DNA of 56,098 bases from positions 1 to 56,098 of the forward strand of contig JAJUGR010000015.1 of assembly GCA_029265905.1 (NCBI GenBank), in the 5' to 3' direction. The stretch's first letter is position 1; every line of letters begins with the position of its first letter. The notes under the pieces are model-generated. The model saw only the letters and a program-made list of their open reading frames with translations, did not search any database and was not told where the DNA came from. This document shows, one piece after another, positions 31,903-41,603 of the stretch. The position numbers and the translations under genes are program-made. This stretch comes from Sporomusaceae bacterium (GTDB lineage Bacteria > Bacillota > Negativicutes > Acidaminococcales > JAJUGR01).

Positions 31903-32616
31903 CTACAAGGGGTTCTTTTCCGGCAGCCCCGCCCGGCGCGGATAAGCAGCCGCACAAGGAGATACTTTTTTAATATAGAGAATAGCCCGGCCGTCGTCAA
32001 GCCCAGGCAACGAAGCCGGCACAACTGCTTCCAGCCGGCCGCCCAGCTTTTGCAGCGCTTGCCTTGCGTCAGCGAGCTCCTCCTCATACTTCGACCCCTT
32101 CATCGCCACGAAATAGCCGCCGACCTTGACCAGGGGCAAAGTATACTCAGCCAGCACGCTCAGGCGGGCCACCGCCCGCGCCGTAACGACATCGTACTTT
32201 TCCCGATGGGCGGCCGCCCGGCCGGCATCTTCCGCCCGCATGTGGCAGACGGTCACATCGGTCAGCTTCAATTCGTCGATTAATTCCTGCAAAAAAGCCA
32301 GCCGTTTGGCCAAGGAGTCCATCAGCGTCACTTTCAAGGCGGGCTGATAAATCTTCAGCGCCAACCCGGGAAAGCCCGCGCCGGTCCCCACGTCGCACAG
32401 GGATGCCCCCGGCGTAAAAACATCCTGGCGCCAGGCAAGGAAAGAGTCAATCATGTGCTTGACCGCTACATCTTCCGGTGCGGTCAGGGCCGTCAAATTG
32501 ACATGTTTATTGCGCTCCACCAAGCGTTCGTAGTAAATCGTCAGCTGCTCCAGCTGGCGAGCGGTCAAAGACAATCCGGCCGCCGCAGCCTTGTCAGCGA
32601 GAATCGCCTGAAACAT
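31903..32616 (-). CDS. rsmG: 16S rRNA (guanine(527)-N7)-methyltransferase
   Basis: A 237-residue methyltransferase that methylates G527 of 16S rRNA. The S-adenosylmethionine loop is [14 protein letters not shown] and [10 protein letters not shown] precedes it. I chose the ATG at 32616 with AAAGGGGGG upstream. The 5' end overlaps the mnmG 3' end by 23 bases. Loss of this enzyme gives low-level streptomycin resistance in relatives. Confidence 0.96.
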   Translation of the reverse strand: MFQAILADKAAAAGLSLTARQLEQLTIYYERLVERNKHVNLTALTAPEDVAVKHMIDSFLAWRQDVFTPGASLCDVGTGAGFPGLALKIYQPALKVTLMDSLAKRLAFLQELIDELKLTDVTVCHMRAEDAGRAAAHREKYDVVTARAVARLSVLAEYTLPLVKVGGYFVAMKGSKYEEELADARQALQKLGGRLEAVVPASLPGLDDGRAILYIKKVSPCAAAYPRRAGLPEKNPL

Positions 32617-34489
32617 TCGCTTCGCCCCCCTTTCTCCGCCGCTGCTCCAGGTAGATAAACAAAACCTGCACATCGGCCGGCGTCACGCCGGAGATTCTGG
32701 AGGCCTGCCCTAAAGAACGCGGACGGACCATTGCCAGCTTCTCCCGCGCCTCCTGCGACAGTTCGCTTAAATTCTCATACGGCAAATCTTCCGGCAGGCG
32801 CTTTTCCTCCAGCCGCAGCATCTTTTCCACGGCCTGGCGCTGCTTGGCGATATAACCTTCGTATTTGGCTGTTATTTCCAACTGTTCCCGCACGGCCAGC
32901 GGAACCTCCGGCAAATCAAACGCCGCGGCCAGCGCCTCGTAAGATACGTCCTGGCGACGCAGCAAATCAAACAGGCTGGTGCCGGTCCGCAAAGGCGCCG
33001 TACCGATCGCCGCCATTTTCTCCTGCGCTTCTTGGTTTGCGCCGACAAAATACTGCTTCAAAGCTGCGGTTGTCTCCTCCAAAAGCTGCTTTTTGGCTAA
33101 AAAGCGCGCATATCGCTCATCCGTCACCAAGCCCAGCTGCCTGCCCTTCTCCGTCAGCCGCAAATCGGCATTATCCTGGCGCAGCAGCAAGCGGTATTCC
33201 GCCCGGGAAGTCATCATCCGATACGGCTCGTTCGTCCCTTTCGTTACCAAATCATCGATCAGGACTCCGATATAGGCGTCCGATCGGGACAGGATAAACG
33301 GCTCCTGGCCGCGCAGCGATTGCACGGCATTGATGCCGGCCATCAGGCCCTGCGCCGCCGCCTCCTCATAACCGCTGGTGCCGTTTGCCTGACCGGCAGA
33401 AAAAAGGCCTTTGATCGACTTGTGCTCCAAAGAGGGCTGCAGTTGCATCGGATCAAGGCAGTCGTACTCAATCGCGTAGCCGGGGCGCATGATCTCGACC
33501 CTTTCCAAACCGGGAATGGTCCGTAAAAAGCGCCGCTGCACCTCGGCCGACAGCGAAGTGGACATGCCCTGGATATACATCTCGTTCGTGTCCAGCCCCT
33601 CCGGCTCAACAAACACCTGATGCTGCTCCTTGTCGGCAAAGCGAACGATCTTAGATTCAATGGAGGGGCAATAGCGCGGTCCGATCCCCTCGATGCTGCC
33701 GTTGAACATGGGCGAATCAGCCAGGTTCGCCTCAATGATTTCCTTCGTTTCCCGCGTCGTATACGTCAGCCAGCAAGGGGTCTGCTCCTTGATCCGCCGC
33801 TCGGTCAGAAAGGAAAAAGCATGGCCCGCCTCGTCGCCTGGCTGAATGGCCATTTTGGTGAAATCAATCGTGCGTCGATCGACCCGCGCCGGGGTGCCTG
33901 TTTTAAACCGCAAAAGCTTCACGCCTGCTTCCACTAGGCTAGCCGACAGCCGTTCCGCCGAGCGCAGGCCATTTGGTCCGCCCACGTAATCAACCTTGCC
34001 GAAAACAATGCGGCCTTTCAGGTACGTACCGGTCGCCAAAATGACGTTCGGCGCCATGAACGTGTCTCCAGTCTCTGTCTCCACGCCGATAACCGCCTGA
34101 TCCTTCACCAGCAGCCGGTCCACGACCGTTTGCTTGACCTTGAGGTTGTCCTGGTTTTCCATTGTTTTTTTCATCAGGCGCTGGTACAGGTTTTTATCCG
34201 CCTGCGCCCGCAGGGCGTGAACCGCCGGCCCCTTGCCCGTATTCAGCAGTCGCATCTGGATGGCCGCGGCATCCGCCGCCAGCCCCATTTCGCCGCCCAA
34301 AGCGTCGATTTCACAAACTAAATGTCCCTTCGCCGGCCCGCCAATCGCCGGGTTGCAGGGCATCAGGGCAATATTATCAAGGCTCAACGTCAGCATCAGG
34401 GTGTTGGCCCCCAAACGCGCTGCCGCCAACGCGGCTTCACAGCCGGCATGGCCGGCCCCCACCACAATAACATCATAATGCGTGATCAT
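32594..34489 (-). CDS. mnmG: tRNA uridine-5-carboxymethylaminomethyl modification enzyme MnmG
   Basis: A 631-residue FAD enzyme with the N-terminal Rossmann motif [19 protein letters not shown] and the family segment [14 protein letters not shown]. With MnmE it modifies the wobble uridine of several tRNAs. It lies 18 bases after mnmE, so the partners share a transcript. Full length and intact. Confidence 0.98.
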   Translation of the reverse strand: MITHYDVIVVGAGHAGCEAALAAARLGANTLMLTLSLDNIALMPCNPAIGGPAKGHLVCEIDALGGEMGLAADAAAIQMRLLNTGKGPAVHALRAQADKNLYQRLMKKTMENQDNLKVKQTVVDRLLVKDQAVIGVETETGDTFMAPNVILATGTYLKGRIVFGKVDYVGGPNGLRSAERLSASLVEAGVKLLRFKTGTPARVDRRTIDFTKMAIQPGDEAGHAFSFLTERRIKEQTPCWLTYTTRETKEIIEANLADSPMFNGSIEGIGPRYCPSIESKIVRFADKEQHQVFVEPEGLDTNEMYIQGMSTSLSAEVQRRFLRTIPGLERVEIMRPGYAIEYDCLDPMQLQPSLEHKSIKGLFSAGQANGTSGYEEAAAQGLMAGINAVQSLRGQEPFILSRSDAYIGVLIDDLVTKGTNEPYRMMTSRAEYRLLLRQDNADLRLTEKGRQLGLVTDERYARFLAKKQLLEETTAALKQYFVGANQEAQEKMAAIGTAPLRTGTSLFDLLRRQDVSYEALAAAFDLPEVPLAVREQLEITAKYEGYIAKQRQAVEKMLRLEEKRLPEDLPYENLSELSQEAREKLAMVRPRSLGQASRISGVTPADVQVLFIYLEQRRRKGGEANVSGDSR

Positions 34490-34507
34490 GTTTCCATCCT
34501 CTGTCCT

Positions 34508-35896
34508 TTACTTTCCGATACAAAACCGGGCGAAAATTTCCGCCAAAATATCGTCGGAAGCATTATCGCCGGTAATCTTGCCCAACGATTCCAGGCAAGC
34601 GCGCAGATCGATAATCAGGCAATCTAGCGGCAATCCGGCGGCGTGCGCCGCCAAGGCCGACGCCAGCGAAGCCTCCGCCTGCTGCAAATGGCCCTCTTGC
34701 CGCACGCTGCCGACCAACTCGCCCTCCTCAGCCTGCAAGCCGCCCGAGCCAACCGCCAACGTGACTATCGCCTCCGTCAGCGCGTCCAGGCCGGCGCCGG
34801 TTTTCGCCGACAGCCGGACAACAGGAATCGGCTGCTGTTCGCCGGCGAACACGGCCGGATCGATCTTGCTCGCCAAATCAGCCTTATTCAACACAACGAT
34901 CAGCGGCCTGTCTTTCACCTGCTCAAACAAAGCGCGGTCTTCCTCCGACAAGGCCTGCGAGCCATCCAGCAATAACACGATCAGGTCCGCCTGCGCCACC
35001 TGGCGGCGGCTGCGTTCCACGCCAATCTTTTCGACGGCGTCGCCCGTCTCGCGAATGCCGGCCGTATCGACCAGCAGCAGCGGGATTCCCTTGACGGTCA
35101 GGACTTCCTCCAGCGTGTCCCGCGTTGTTCCGGGGATATCCGAAACAATCGCCCGCTCCTGCTCCAACAGGGCGTTCAGCAGCGTCGACTTGCCTACGTT
35201 CGGCTGCCCGACTAAAACCGTCCGCAGCCCCTCACGCATGACCCGCCCGTCTTTGGCGCCCGCCAGCAGCACCCGGATTTGTGCGGCGACCCGACTGGCT
35301 ACTGCCATCGCTTCGGCGGCCGGCAGTTCCTCGATATCCTCCTCCGGATAATCAATAACCGCCTCCAGCTGCACAATCGTCGCCCGCAACTCCGCCGCCA
35401 GTTGCTTAACCTTAGCCGATAGCCCGCCCTGCTGCTGCTGCACAGCAACCCGCAAAGCCCGTTCGCTTTTCGCCTGAATGACATTCATTACGGCTTCGGC
35501 CTGCACCAAATCAATGCGGCCGTTCAAAAAAGCGCGCAGCGTGAACTCGCCCGGCTCAGCCAGGCGCGCGCCGGCCTGCAGCGTAAGGCTTAGCACCTTG
35601 CGCAACGCAAGCGGGCTGCCGTGGCATTGCAGCTCGACCACCGCTTCCCCCGTATAGGAATGCGGGGCCGGCATATAGATTGCAATCGCCTCATCAACCG
35701 CCTGCTGCCCACGCGCATCCCAGACCACGCCGTATACAGCGGTGCGATGCGCGCGGCTGCCCAGGGCAGCGCCTTTGCGGGGCCGGAACAATGCCTCGCC
35801 GATACGCAAGCTGTCCGGGCCGCTGATCCTGACCACGCCGATTCCGCCTTCGCTCATGCCGGTGGCAATCGCGCTGATTGTATCCTGCGCAAACAT
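34508..35896 (-). CDS. mnmE: tRNA modification GTPase MnmE
   Basis: A 462-residue MnmE. The N-terminal tetrahydrofolate-binding domain (DTISAIATGMSEGGIGVVRI) precedes a G domain with G1 GQPNVGKST, G3 DTAGIRE and G4 NKAD, and the C-terminal CIGK motif carries the essential cysteine. It works with MnmG on wobble uridine modification. A terminator hairpin lies 18 bases upstream (35914-35945). Confidence 0.98.
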   Translation of the reverse strand: MFAQDTISAIATGMSEGGIGVVRISGPDSLRIGEALFRPRKGAALGSRAHRTAVYGVVWDARGQQAVDEAIAIYMPAPHSYTGEAVVELQCHGSPLALRKVLSLTLQAGARLAEPGEFTLRAFLNGRIDLVQAEAVMNVIQAKSERALRVAVQQQQGGLSAKVKQLAAELRATIVQLEAVIDYPEEDIEELPAAEAMAVASRVAAQIRVLLAGAKDGRVMREGLRTVLVGQPNVGKSTLLNALLEQERAIVSDIPGTTRDTLEEVLTVKGIPLLLVDTAGIRETGDAVEKIGVERSRRQVAQADLIVLLLDGSQALSEEDRALFEQVKDRPLIVVLNKADLASKIDPAVFAGEQQPIPVVRLSAKTGAGLDALTEAIVTLAVGSGGLQAEEGELVGSVRQEGHLQQAEASLASALAAHAAGLPLDCLIIDLRACLESLGKITGDNASDDILAEIFARFCIGK

Positions 35897-35913
35897 ATTT
35901 CATCCCCCTAATC

Positions 35914-35945
35914 AAAAAAACCCAGTAACCGCCGCTACTGGGTTT
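35914..35945 (-). terminator. hairpin between jag and mnmE
   Basis: AAACCCAGTA (35918-35927) pairs with TACTGGGTTT (35936-35945), followed on the minus strand by TTTTTTT. It lies 14 bases after the jag stop and just before the mnmE ribosome-binding site, so it either ends the rpmH-jag transcript or attenuates mnmEG. Confidence 0.85.
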
Positions 35946-35958
35946 GTCTGATTGATCA

Positions 35959-36627
35959 TTATCTTCTCAATGCAATCACAACTTTGCGGTACGGTTCTTC
36001 ACCCTCACTACAAGTTGCAATCCGCCGGTCATGCTGCAAGGCCAGATGAATGGCTTTGCGCTCGTGCGGATTCATCGGCTCCAACACCACTTTTTCGCCG
36101 CTGCGCTTTACCTGGCTGGCAATCCGATGCGCCAGCGCAGTCAAGGTTTCCGCGCGCCGCTTGCGGTAATCCTCCACATCCAACACGATGCGGATCCGCT
36201 CCTTGGACTCCTTGTTGGCAACAAGGTTGACCAAATATTGCAGCGCATCAAGCGTCTGGCCGTGTTTGCCGATCAAGACGCCTAGTTCGTCGCCATGCAT
36301 GCGAAACAGGATATGGCCGTCCTCTTCGCCCTGCTCCATTGTGACAGCAAGCTTCATCGAAGCGACAACCTGTTCCAAAAACTGCTTGGCGGCCCCCACT
36401 GGGTCCCGGCCCGTCACGGCTTCAGCCGGTTCCGCTGCCGCCTCCGGCGCCTTCTCCAAAACAGAGACCCGCACCTTTGCCAGCCGGCTGCCGAACAAGC
36501 CAAAAAAACCCTGCGACGATTCCTCCAGCACTTCCACCTTTACCGCCTCGCGCGCCGCGCCCAGCTCAACCAAGGCAAGCGAAACCGCTTCATCAACTGT
36601 CTTGCCCGTTTTTTCTACCGCTATCAT
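35959..36627 (-). CDS. jag: RNA-binding protein Jag/KhpB
   Basis: A 222-residue protein with an N-terminal Jag domain (VEKTGKTVDEAVSLALVELG), a KH-like segment (GDELGVLIGKHGQTLDALQYL) and a C-terminal R3H domain (NPHERKAIHLALQ). It binds RNA and affects division and elongation in relatives. It lies 21 bases after yidC, the conserved SpoIIIJ-associated arrangement. Confidence 0.96.
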   Translation of the reverse strand: MIAVEKTGKTVDEAVSLALVELGAAREAVKVEVLEESSQGFFGLFGSRLAKVRVSVLEKAPEAAAEPAEAVTGRDPVGAAKQFLEQVVASMKLAVTMEQGEEDGHILFRMHGDELGVLIGKHGQTLDALQYLVNLVANKESKERIRIVLDVEDYRKRRAETLTALAHRIASQVKRSGEKVVLEPMNPHERKAIHLALQHDRRIATCSEGEEPYRKVVIALRR

Positions 36628-36648
36628 CGCCTATACCTCCTCACGGTT

Positions 36649-37275
36649 TCAGGCTGTCGTACGTGCCGTCCACCATTGTTGTAGTATCTGCACCACATTC
36701 GTTACGATCCAGTAGAGCACCAATCCAGCCGAAAATTGCAAGCTGATATAACCGATAAAAATCGGCATGAAGTAGAGCATCATCTTATTTTGCGGATTCG
36801 AGGTATCCGTCATGGTTTGCCACGATTGAACGAAGGTTGTCGCCGCCGAGACCACAGGCAACACATAGGTCGGATCGGGATCGGCCAGGCTGGACAGCCA
36901 CAAAAAAGACGGGGTGCCGATGTAGTTGTAGTCCCGGATCGCATAGAAAATCGCAATCAGGATCGGCATTTGCACCAGAAGCGGCAAACAGCCGGACAAC
37001 GGATTGACGCCCGATTCCTTGTAAAGCTTCGCCACCTCGGCGTTCAAGCGCTCTTTATCGTTTTTATACTTCTCCTGCAGCGCCTTCATCTTCGGCTGCA
37101 GCTCGCCCATCGCCTTCATTGAACGTATCTGTTTCACCGTCAACGGGTAGAGCAACATTTTAATCACAATCGTCATGACAATAATGGCGATACCATAATT
37201 TGCAAAGCCCAGCGACACCAGCAAATCATAGCAGTATGTCAACAGGGTCTGCACTATGCCACTCAAAAAATCCAA
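36649..37275 (-). CDS. yidC: membrane protein insertase YidC
   Basis: A 208-residue Oxa1/YidC insertase with about five membrane helices and the conserved MKAMGELQPKMKALQEKYK loop. It is short and has no clear cysteine lipobox, unlike Bacillus SpoIIIJ. It inserts membrane proteins with or without SecYEG. The start appears to be a TTG at 37275 with AGGAG nine bases upstream. Confidence 0.96.
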   Translation of the reverse strand: MDFLSGIVQTLLTYCYDLLVSLGFANYGIAIIVMTIVIKMLLYPLTVKQIRSMKAMGELQPKMKALQEKYKNDKERLNAEVAKLYKESGVNPLSGCLPLLVQMPILIAIFYAIRDYNYIGTPSFLWLSSLADPDPTYVLPVVSAATTFVQSWQTMTDTSNPQNKMMLYFMPIFIGYISLQFSAGLVLYWIVTNVVQILQQWWTARTTA

Positions 37276-37318
37276 GTATAATCACTCCTCAATATAAGTA
37301 AGAACTAATTGATCTTAT

Positions 37319-37528
37319 CTATTTTACTGGATCATAACCGCCGGGATGAAAAGGATGGCACTTGCACAGACGCTTTAGCGTCAACCATCCGCCCTTGCGT
37401 GATCCGTATTTTTCGATCGCCTCTACTGCGTATTGGGAACACGAAGGATAAAACCGACAAGAAGGCGGCAAAAACGGGGACAGCAGCACCTGATAGAAAC
37501 GAACGCACCAGATCATCACACGCGCCAC
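37319..37528 (-). CDS. yidD: membrane protein insertion efficiency factor YidD
   Basis: A 69-residue YidD with [20 protein letters not shown] and [16 protein letters not shown], the family core. It helps YidC at the inner membrane surface. The GTG at 37528 has AGGTGA upstream and lies one base from the rnpA stop. Confidence 0.95.
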   Translation of the reverse strand: MARVMIWCVRFYQVLLSPFLPPSCRFYPSCSQYAVEAIEKYGSRKGGWLTLKRLCKCHPFHPGGYDPVK

Positions 37529-37529
37529 T

Positions 37530-37886
37530 TTACTTCACCTGTCTTATCTTGGCGGTCATACGCCGGCACAAGCGCAAAAAAAGGGCTTCCACCTGTTGAA
37601 AAGATGCCCCCAGCAATGGCTTGCGCGCTACTATTATAACGTTGACATGCTCGGGCAGCTCGCTTTGATGCAGCCGGAAGGCCTCGCGCATCAAACGCTT
37701 AATGCGGTTGCGAACAACCGCATTGCCCATTTTTTTCCCCACCGCAAAACCGATTTTTTTCGGCTGCCCCGGACTTTCTGACCAATACAGCACACCTGCT
37801 CGCTCCACTACGGAGTTGCCGGTTTTATAAACTGCCTGAAAAGACTTATTTTTTTTAAGCCTGTTCACCCTGCGAAATTTAAACAT
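37530..37886 (-). CDS. rnpA: ribonuclease P protein component
   Basis: A 118-residue RnpA. The family motif [23 protein letters not shown] binds the RNA subunit and leader of precursor tRNA (shown here in full as [15 protein letters not shown]). I chose the ATG at 37886 with GGAGAAA upstream. It follows rpmH, separated by a terminator-like hairpin. Confidence 0.96.
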   Translation of the reverse strand: MFKFRRVNRLKKNKSFQAVYKTGNSVVERAGVLYWSESPGQPKKIGFAVGKKMGNAVVRNRIKRLMREAFRLHQSELPEHVNVIIVARKPLLGASFQQVEALFLRLCRRMTAKIRQVK

Positions 37887-37940
37887 GTCTCTTTTCTCCA
37901 AGCTTCCATGAAACGGACAAGAAGCTTGCCCGTTACATGG

Positions 37941-37968
37941 AAAAAATAGGCCACCAAAGCGGCCTATT
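37941..37968 (-). terminator. terminator between rpmH and rnpA
   Basis: TAGGCC (37966..37961 side) pairs with GGCCTA around an 8-base loop and is followed on the minus strand by TTTTTT. It directly follows the rpmH stop codon and would make rpmH transcripts more abundant than rnpA. Confidence 0.8.
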
Positions 37969-38101
37969 ACGCGGACAATACTTTTCTACCTCTTGCCCGT
38001 CTTCTTTTCAGAACTTGACGGCCTCCGAGACTCTTCATTCTTTCCCGAAAACCATGCGTTCTTTTCCGCCAGGTGTTGTTAGGTTGGAATGTACGCTTCA
38101 C
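37967..38101 (-). CDS. rpmH: 50S ribosomal protein L34
   Basis: A 44-residue L34 beginning [20 protein letters not shown] and ending [10 protein letters not shown], matching the family. The start is a GTG at 38101 with AGGAGGTG upstream. It is the first gene of the rpmH-rnpA-yidD-yidC-jag block and sits beside the origin, as usual. Confidence 0.98.
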   Translation of the reverse strand: MKRTFQPNNTWRKRTHGFRERMKSLGGRQVLKRRRARGRKVLSA

Positions 38102-38181
38102 GGACTACACCTCCTCTAATAATGGATATTCTGATATGGCATACGCCACCAGCTTAACTGAATATCAGGATAGCTATAGAA

Positions 38182-38210
38182 ATTATATGTCACCGGTCCG
38201 GCAGTGTCAA
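38182..38210 (-). promoter_or_regulatory. consensus promoter of rpmH operon
   Basis: TTGACA (38210..38205) and TATAAT (38187..38182) are perfect and 17 bases apart on the minus strand. Confidence 0.9.
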
Positions 38211-38238
38211 GCAAGGCAGCGAATAAGTTTTCCGGGCC

Positions 38239-38552
38239 TGTTGATAACTCTGGTGTTTTTCTGTGGAAAATCCCCTCGTTCTGTTGATAACTTTCCGTGT
38301 TTCTGTTAGTATAGTGAGCGAGGATTTTATCCACAAAAATTCAATAAACCTGTTGTTAAGTCAAAAAAAACAAGGCTTATCCACAAATGCTTGAGTTATC
38401 AACAGGATTATCCACAAATCAATACACATGCCCGTTCTTATTTGTATTTCAGGTAACTGCGGAACTTTTTTAGCTCCGTTGTTACTTTTTTTCTCCTCAT
38501 TCTGCCTTTATTATCCACACTTATTCACATATGGGGATATGTTTGTGGATAT
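38239..38552. other. oriC, upstream DnaA-box cluster
   Basis: The rpmH-dnaA gap holds perfect TTATCCACA boxes at 38327-38335, 38377-38385, 38408-38416 and 38511-38519, a TTATTCACA at 38521-38529, a TTATCAACA at 38396-38404, and reverse boxes TGTTGATAA at 38239-38247 and 38282-38290 and TGTGGATAT at 38544-38552. The region is AT-rich with several T runs. It is the incA/B-like half of a bipartite origin. Strand bias of genes flips here. Confidence 0.93.
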
Positions 38553-38597
38553 TTTTTTCCGTTTGAAAATTTACCTATTTGAAAGGATGTCTACGAA

Positions 38598-40010
38598 ATG
38601 GAATCAGTAAAGCTTGCTGATGTGTGGCAAGAAACGCTCAAACGCATGGAACAGGAGGTCTCCCGTCTCGTTTTTACCACCTGGATCAAATCCGCCATGC
38701 CGCTTTCCGCCACCGACACCACCTTCGAAATTGGCGTTCCGAAAAAATTCGTCAAAGAATGGATCGAAGACAACTACTCCTCCCGTATACAGCAAGTGCT
38801 TCAAGAAATCACAGGTGAATCGTTGCAGTTGAAAATTACCAATTTAGATATAAAGGATGAGGACGAGGTCGCGGCGCCGGTTGTGCAGACCGTTAAACCG
38901 GCCGCGCCTGAACCAACGCCGGCCGTCGAAGTCCAATCGGCCGCGGAAGTGGAAAGCGCTCAAGCGCAGGCAGCGGAGGATGTGCCGGCGCTCTTGAATC
39001 CCAAATACACCTTTGAATCCTTCGTCATCGGCAACTCCAACCGCTTCGCTCATGCCGCTTCGCTGGCCGTCGCCGAAGTGCCGGCCAAAGTCTATAATCC
39101 GCTGTTTTTATACGGCGGGGTCGGCCTGGGGAAAACCCACCTGATGCACGCGATTGGCAACCGCATTCAACAAAACCACCCGTATTTAAAGGTTCTGTAT
39201 ATTTCCAGCGAAAAATTCACCAACGAACTGATCAATTCCATTTTGCACGGCAATCCGGAAGCTTTCCGGCAAAAATACCGCAACATCGACTGCCTGCTCG
39301 TCGACGACATTCAATTCTTATCGAAAAAAGAGCATACGCAGGAAGAATTTTTCCACACCTTCAATACGCTGCACGATGCCAATAAACAAATCATCATCTC
39401 CAGCGACCGGCCGCCAAAAGAAATCCCCACCCTCGAAGACCGGCTTCGCTCCCGGTTTGAATGGGGCTTGATCACCGACATTCAGGCGCCGGACTTGGAA
39501 ACGCGCATCGCCATTTTGCGCAAAAAGGCCCTGCAAGAGAACATCACGATCCCGAACGAAATCATGGTGTACATCGCCAGCCGCATCGACAACAACATCC
39601 GCGAGCTGGAAGGCGCTTTGATCCGCGTCATTGCCTTTGCCTCGCTCAAAAAAGAGCCGCTCTCCCTGGACATGGCCACGGAGGCGCTAAAGGGTCTGTT
39701 GGCCGACAACGTCGGCCGCCCGGTAACGATCGATAAAATCAAAGAGATTGTCGCCAGCTATTTCCGGCTCAAGCTCGATGACCTGATCGCCAAAAAACGA
39801 ACCCGCAACGTCGCTTATCCGCGGCAAATCGCCATGTACCTGGCCCGCGAAATGACCGACAGCTCTTTGCCGCGCATCGGCGAAGTCTTCGGCGGCCGCG
39901 ACCATACCACGGTCATCCACGCCTATGAAAAAATCAGTAAAGAACGCGCCGACGACGCCAAGCTCGACCAAACGATCAAGGAACTGACAAAGCGCGTGCA
40001 GCAAGGATAA
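38598..40010 (+). CDS. dnaA: chromosomal replication initiator DnaA
   Basis: A 470-residue DnaA. Domain I (about 1-80) binds partners, domain II is a variable acidic linker rich in Ala, Glu and Pro (about 95-135), domain III is AAA+ with Walker [12 protein letters not shown] and Walker [11 protein letters not shown], and domain IV has the DNA-binding signature [12 protein letters not shown]. It melts oriC. AAAGGA precedes the ATG. DnaA boxes on both sides imply autoregulation. Confidence 0.99.
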   Translation: MESVKLADVWQETLKRMEQEVSRLVFTTWIKSAMPLSATDTTFEIGVPKKFVKEWIEDNYSSRIQQVLQEITGESLQLKITNLDIKDEDEVAAPVVQTVKPAAPEPTPAVEVQSAAEVESAQAQAAEDVPALLNPKYTFESFVIGNSNRFAHAASLAVAEVPAKVYNPLFLYGGVGLGKTHLMHAIGNRIQQNHPYLKVLYISSEKFTNELINSILHGNPEAFRQKYRNIDCLLVDDIQFLSKKEHTQEEFFHTFNTLHDANKQIIISSDRPPKEIPTLEDRLRSRFEWGLITDIQAPDLETRIAILRKKALQENITIPNEIMVYIASRIDNNIRELEGALIRVIAFASLKKEPLSLDMATEALKGLLADNVGRPVTIDKIKEIVASYFRLKLDDLIAKKRTRNVAYPRQIAMYLAREMTDSSLPRIGEVFGGRDHTTVIHAYEKISKERADDAKLDQTIKELTKRVQQG

Positions 40011-40047
40011 GTTGTTCACAACTATGCGCATAACCATGTGCACCAAA

Positions 40048-40199
40048 TGTGAATAAAACCAGCGGTGAGAAAAGCCGTGGGTATGTTGATAAGCTCGTCC
40101 GATTCGCCCACAGTTTATTAACACCGCAAAACAACGGGCGCCACATGCACTTTGACGCCTTTGCACATTATCCACAGCCCTTACTACTAATACGACTAT
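40048..40199. other. oriC, dnaA-dnaN half with DnaA-trio-like element
   Basis: The gap holds TGTGAATAA (40048-40056), TGTTGATAA (40084-40092) and TTATCCACA (40168-40176). The last box is followed by GCCC and then repeated trinucleotides TAC-TAC-TAA-TAC-GAC-TAT (40182-40199). This order (box, GC-rich spacer, TAC/TAT-type trios) matches the basal unwinding element described in Bacillus, and places strand opening just before dnaN. Confidence 0.8.
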
Positions 40200-40246
40200 A
40201 AGCTTTATCTTTATATAACCTATTATTCATATAGGAGGCTCTGTTC

Positions 40247-41356
40247 ATGAAAATCACCTGCTCCACACATAAATTGCAAAAAGCCATTCAAATGCTGCAA
40301 AAAGCAATCCCATCCAAGACGCCAACGCCGATTCTGACCGGGATTTATTTAGAAATTCGCAATCAACGCCTGGAAATGCAGGCCACCGACTACGAGATCG
40401 GCATCGTTTGTTCGATGGAGGCGACGGTCGAACAGGAAGGAAAGATGGTCGTACCGGGCCGTACTTTTTCGGAATTGGTCCGAAAATTGCCTGGGGATAA
40501 CGTTTCGCTCTTTTCGGAAGACAACGGCCATACTATCCACATCCATTCTGATCGCGCCAAATTCCGCTTAGTCGGTCTGCCTGTGGAAGAGTATCCGGTG
40601 ATTCACAAACTCGAAAGCGACAAGCAGCTGGTGCTGGCCGACGACGTTCTGCGGGACCTGATCAAAAAAACCGTCTACGCCTGCTCCAATGACGAATCAA
40701 GGCCGGTGTTCACCGGCGTCTTGTTTGAAGTGAAAAACAATAACGTCAGTTTCGTCGCCACCAATACGCACCGCTTGGCCTTGCGCCGCAAGGAGCTGGC
40801 GAGCAGCGAAACGCTGTCCTTCATCATTCCCGGCAAAATCCTTCAGGAATTGGCGAAAAACCTGTCCAGCGATTTGCCGGAGAACGTCACGCTGAGCTGG
40901 AAGAACAAACAGCTGGCCTTTTCCTTCGACGACGTCTATTTTGAAACCCGTCTGCTCGAAGGTAATTTTCCTGATTACAACCGCGTCATTCCCGCCTCCT
41001 TTGCGACCCGGGTCAGAATCAACACGGCGGCCTTCTTGTCCGCGGTTGAGCGCGTCTCGCTTTTGTCAAAGGACGGCGACTACAATATCATCCGCCTGCA
41101 GGTGGAGGAAAATGAGCTGACCATCACGTCGAATAATCCGGAGATCGGCAATGCCACGGAAACGCTCGCTTGCATTACCGAAGGCAACGGCATTGAAATC
41201 GCCTTCAACGCAAAATATGTCGGCGAAATGCTGAAAACGATCGAAGAAGAATACATGACTTTCCAGTGCAATACGCCGGTCAGCCCGGCCTGCTTGAAAC
41301 CGGCTTCCGATGACCACTATTTGTACGTTGTCACGCCGGTGCGGGTGGCCTACTGA
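40247..41356 (+). CDS. dnaN: DNA polymerase III beta subunit (sliding clamp)
   Basis: A 369-residue clamp that tethers DNA polymerase as a ring-shaped dimer. The three-domain clamp fold is visible from MKITCSTHKLQKAIQMLQK to a C-terminal YLYVVTPVR stretch, of usual length. AGGAGG precedes the ATG. Its stop codon overlaps the yaaA start (TGATG). Confidence 0.98.
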   Translation: MKITCSTHKLQKAIQMLQKAIPSKTPTPILTGIYLEIRNQRLEMQATDYEIGIVCSMEATVEQEGKMVVPGRTFSELVRKLPGDNVSLFSEDNGHTIHIHSDRAKFRLVGLPVEEYPVIHKLESDKQLVLADDVLRDLIKKTVYACSNDESRPVFTGVLFEVKNNNVSFVATNTHRLALRRKELASSETLSFIIPGKILQELAKNLSSDLPENVTLSWKNKQLAFSFDDVYFETRLLEGNFPDYNRVIPASFATRVRINTAAFLSAVERVSLLSKDGDYNIIRLQVEENELTITSNNPEIGNATETLACITEGNGIEIAFNAKYVGEMLKTIEEEYMTFQCNTPVSPACLKPASDDHYLYVVTPVRVAY

Positions 41357-41592
41357 TGAAAACGGAAAAAATGACAGTTGCGATTCATACCGAGTGGATT
41401 CCGCTGGACAAGCTGCTGAAATTCGCCGGCGTCGTCGAGACCGGCGGGCAGGCGGGAGAGCTGATCGCCGAGGGCCTGATTCGCGTCAATCAGGCGCCGG
41501 TCCATGAAAAACGCAAAAAAATCCGCCCCGGCGATGTGGTCGCGATCGGAAACGAAGTGATCCTGACCATTAGCCAGGAAGAAGCGCAATAA
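41356..41592 (+). CDS. yaaA: S4-domain RNA-binding protein YaaA
   Basis: A 78-residue S4-domain protein (LDKLLKFAGVVETGGQAGEL, RVNQAPVHEKRKKIRPGD). The family probably binds RNA, and in Bacillus yaaA sits between dnaN and recF, as here. The start shares a base with the dnaN stop, so it is translationally coupled. Confidence 0.93.
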   Translation: MKTEKMTVAIHTEWIPLDKLLKFAGVVETGGQAGELIAEGLIRVNQAPVHEKRKKIRPGDVVAIGNEVILTISQEEAQ

Positions 41593-41603
41593 GGACTGTT
41601 GCT

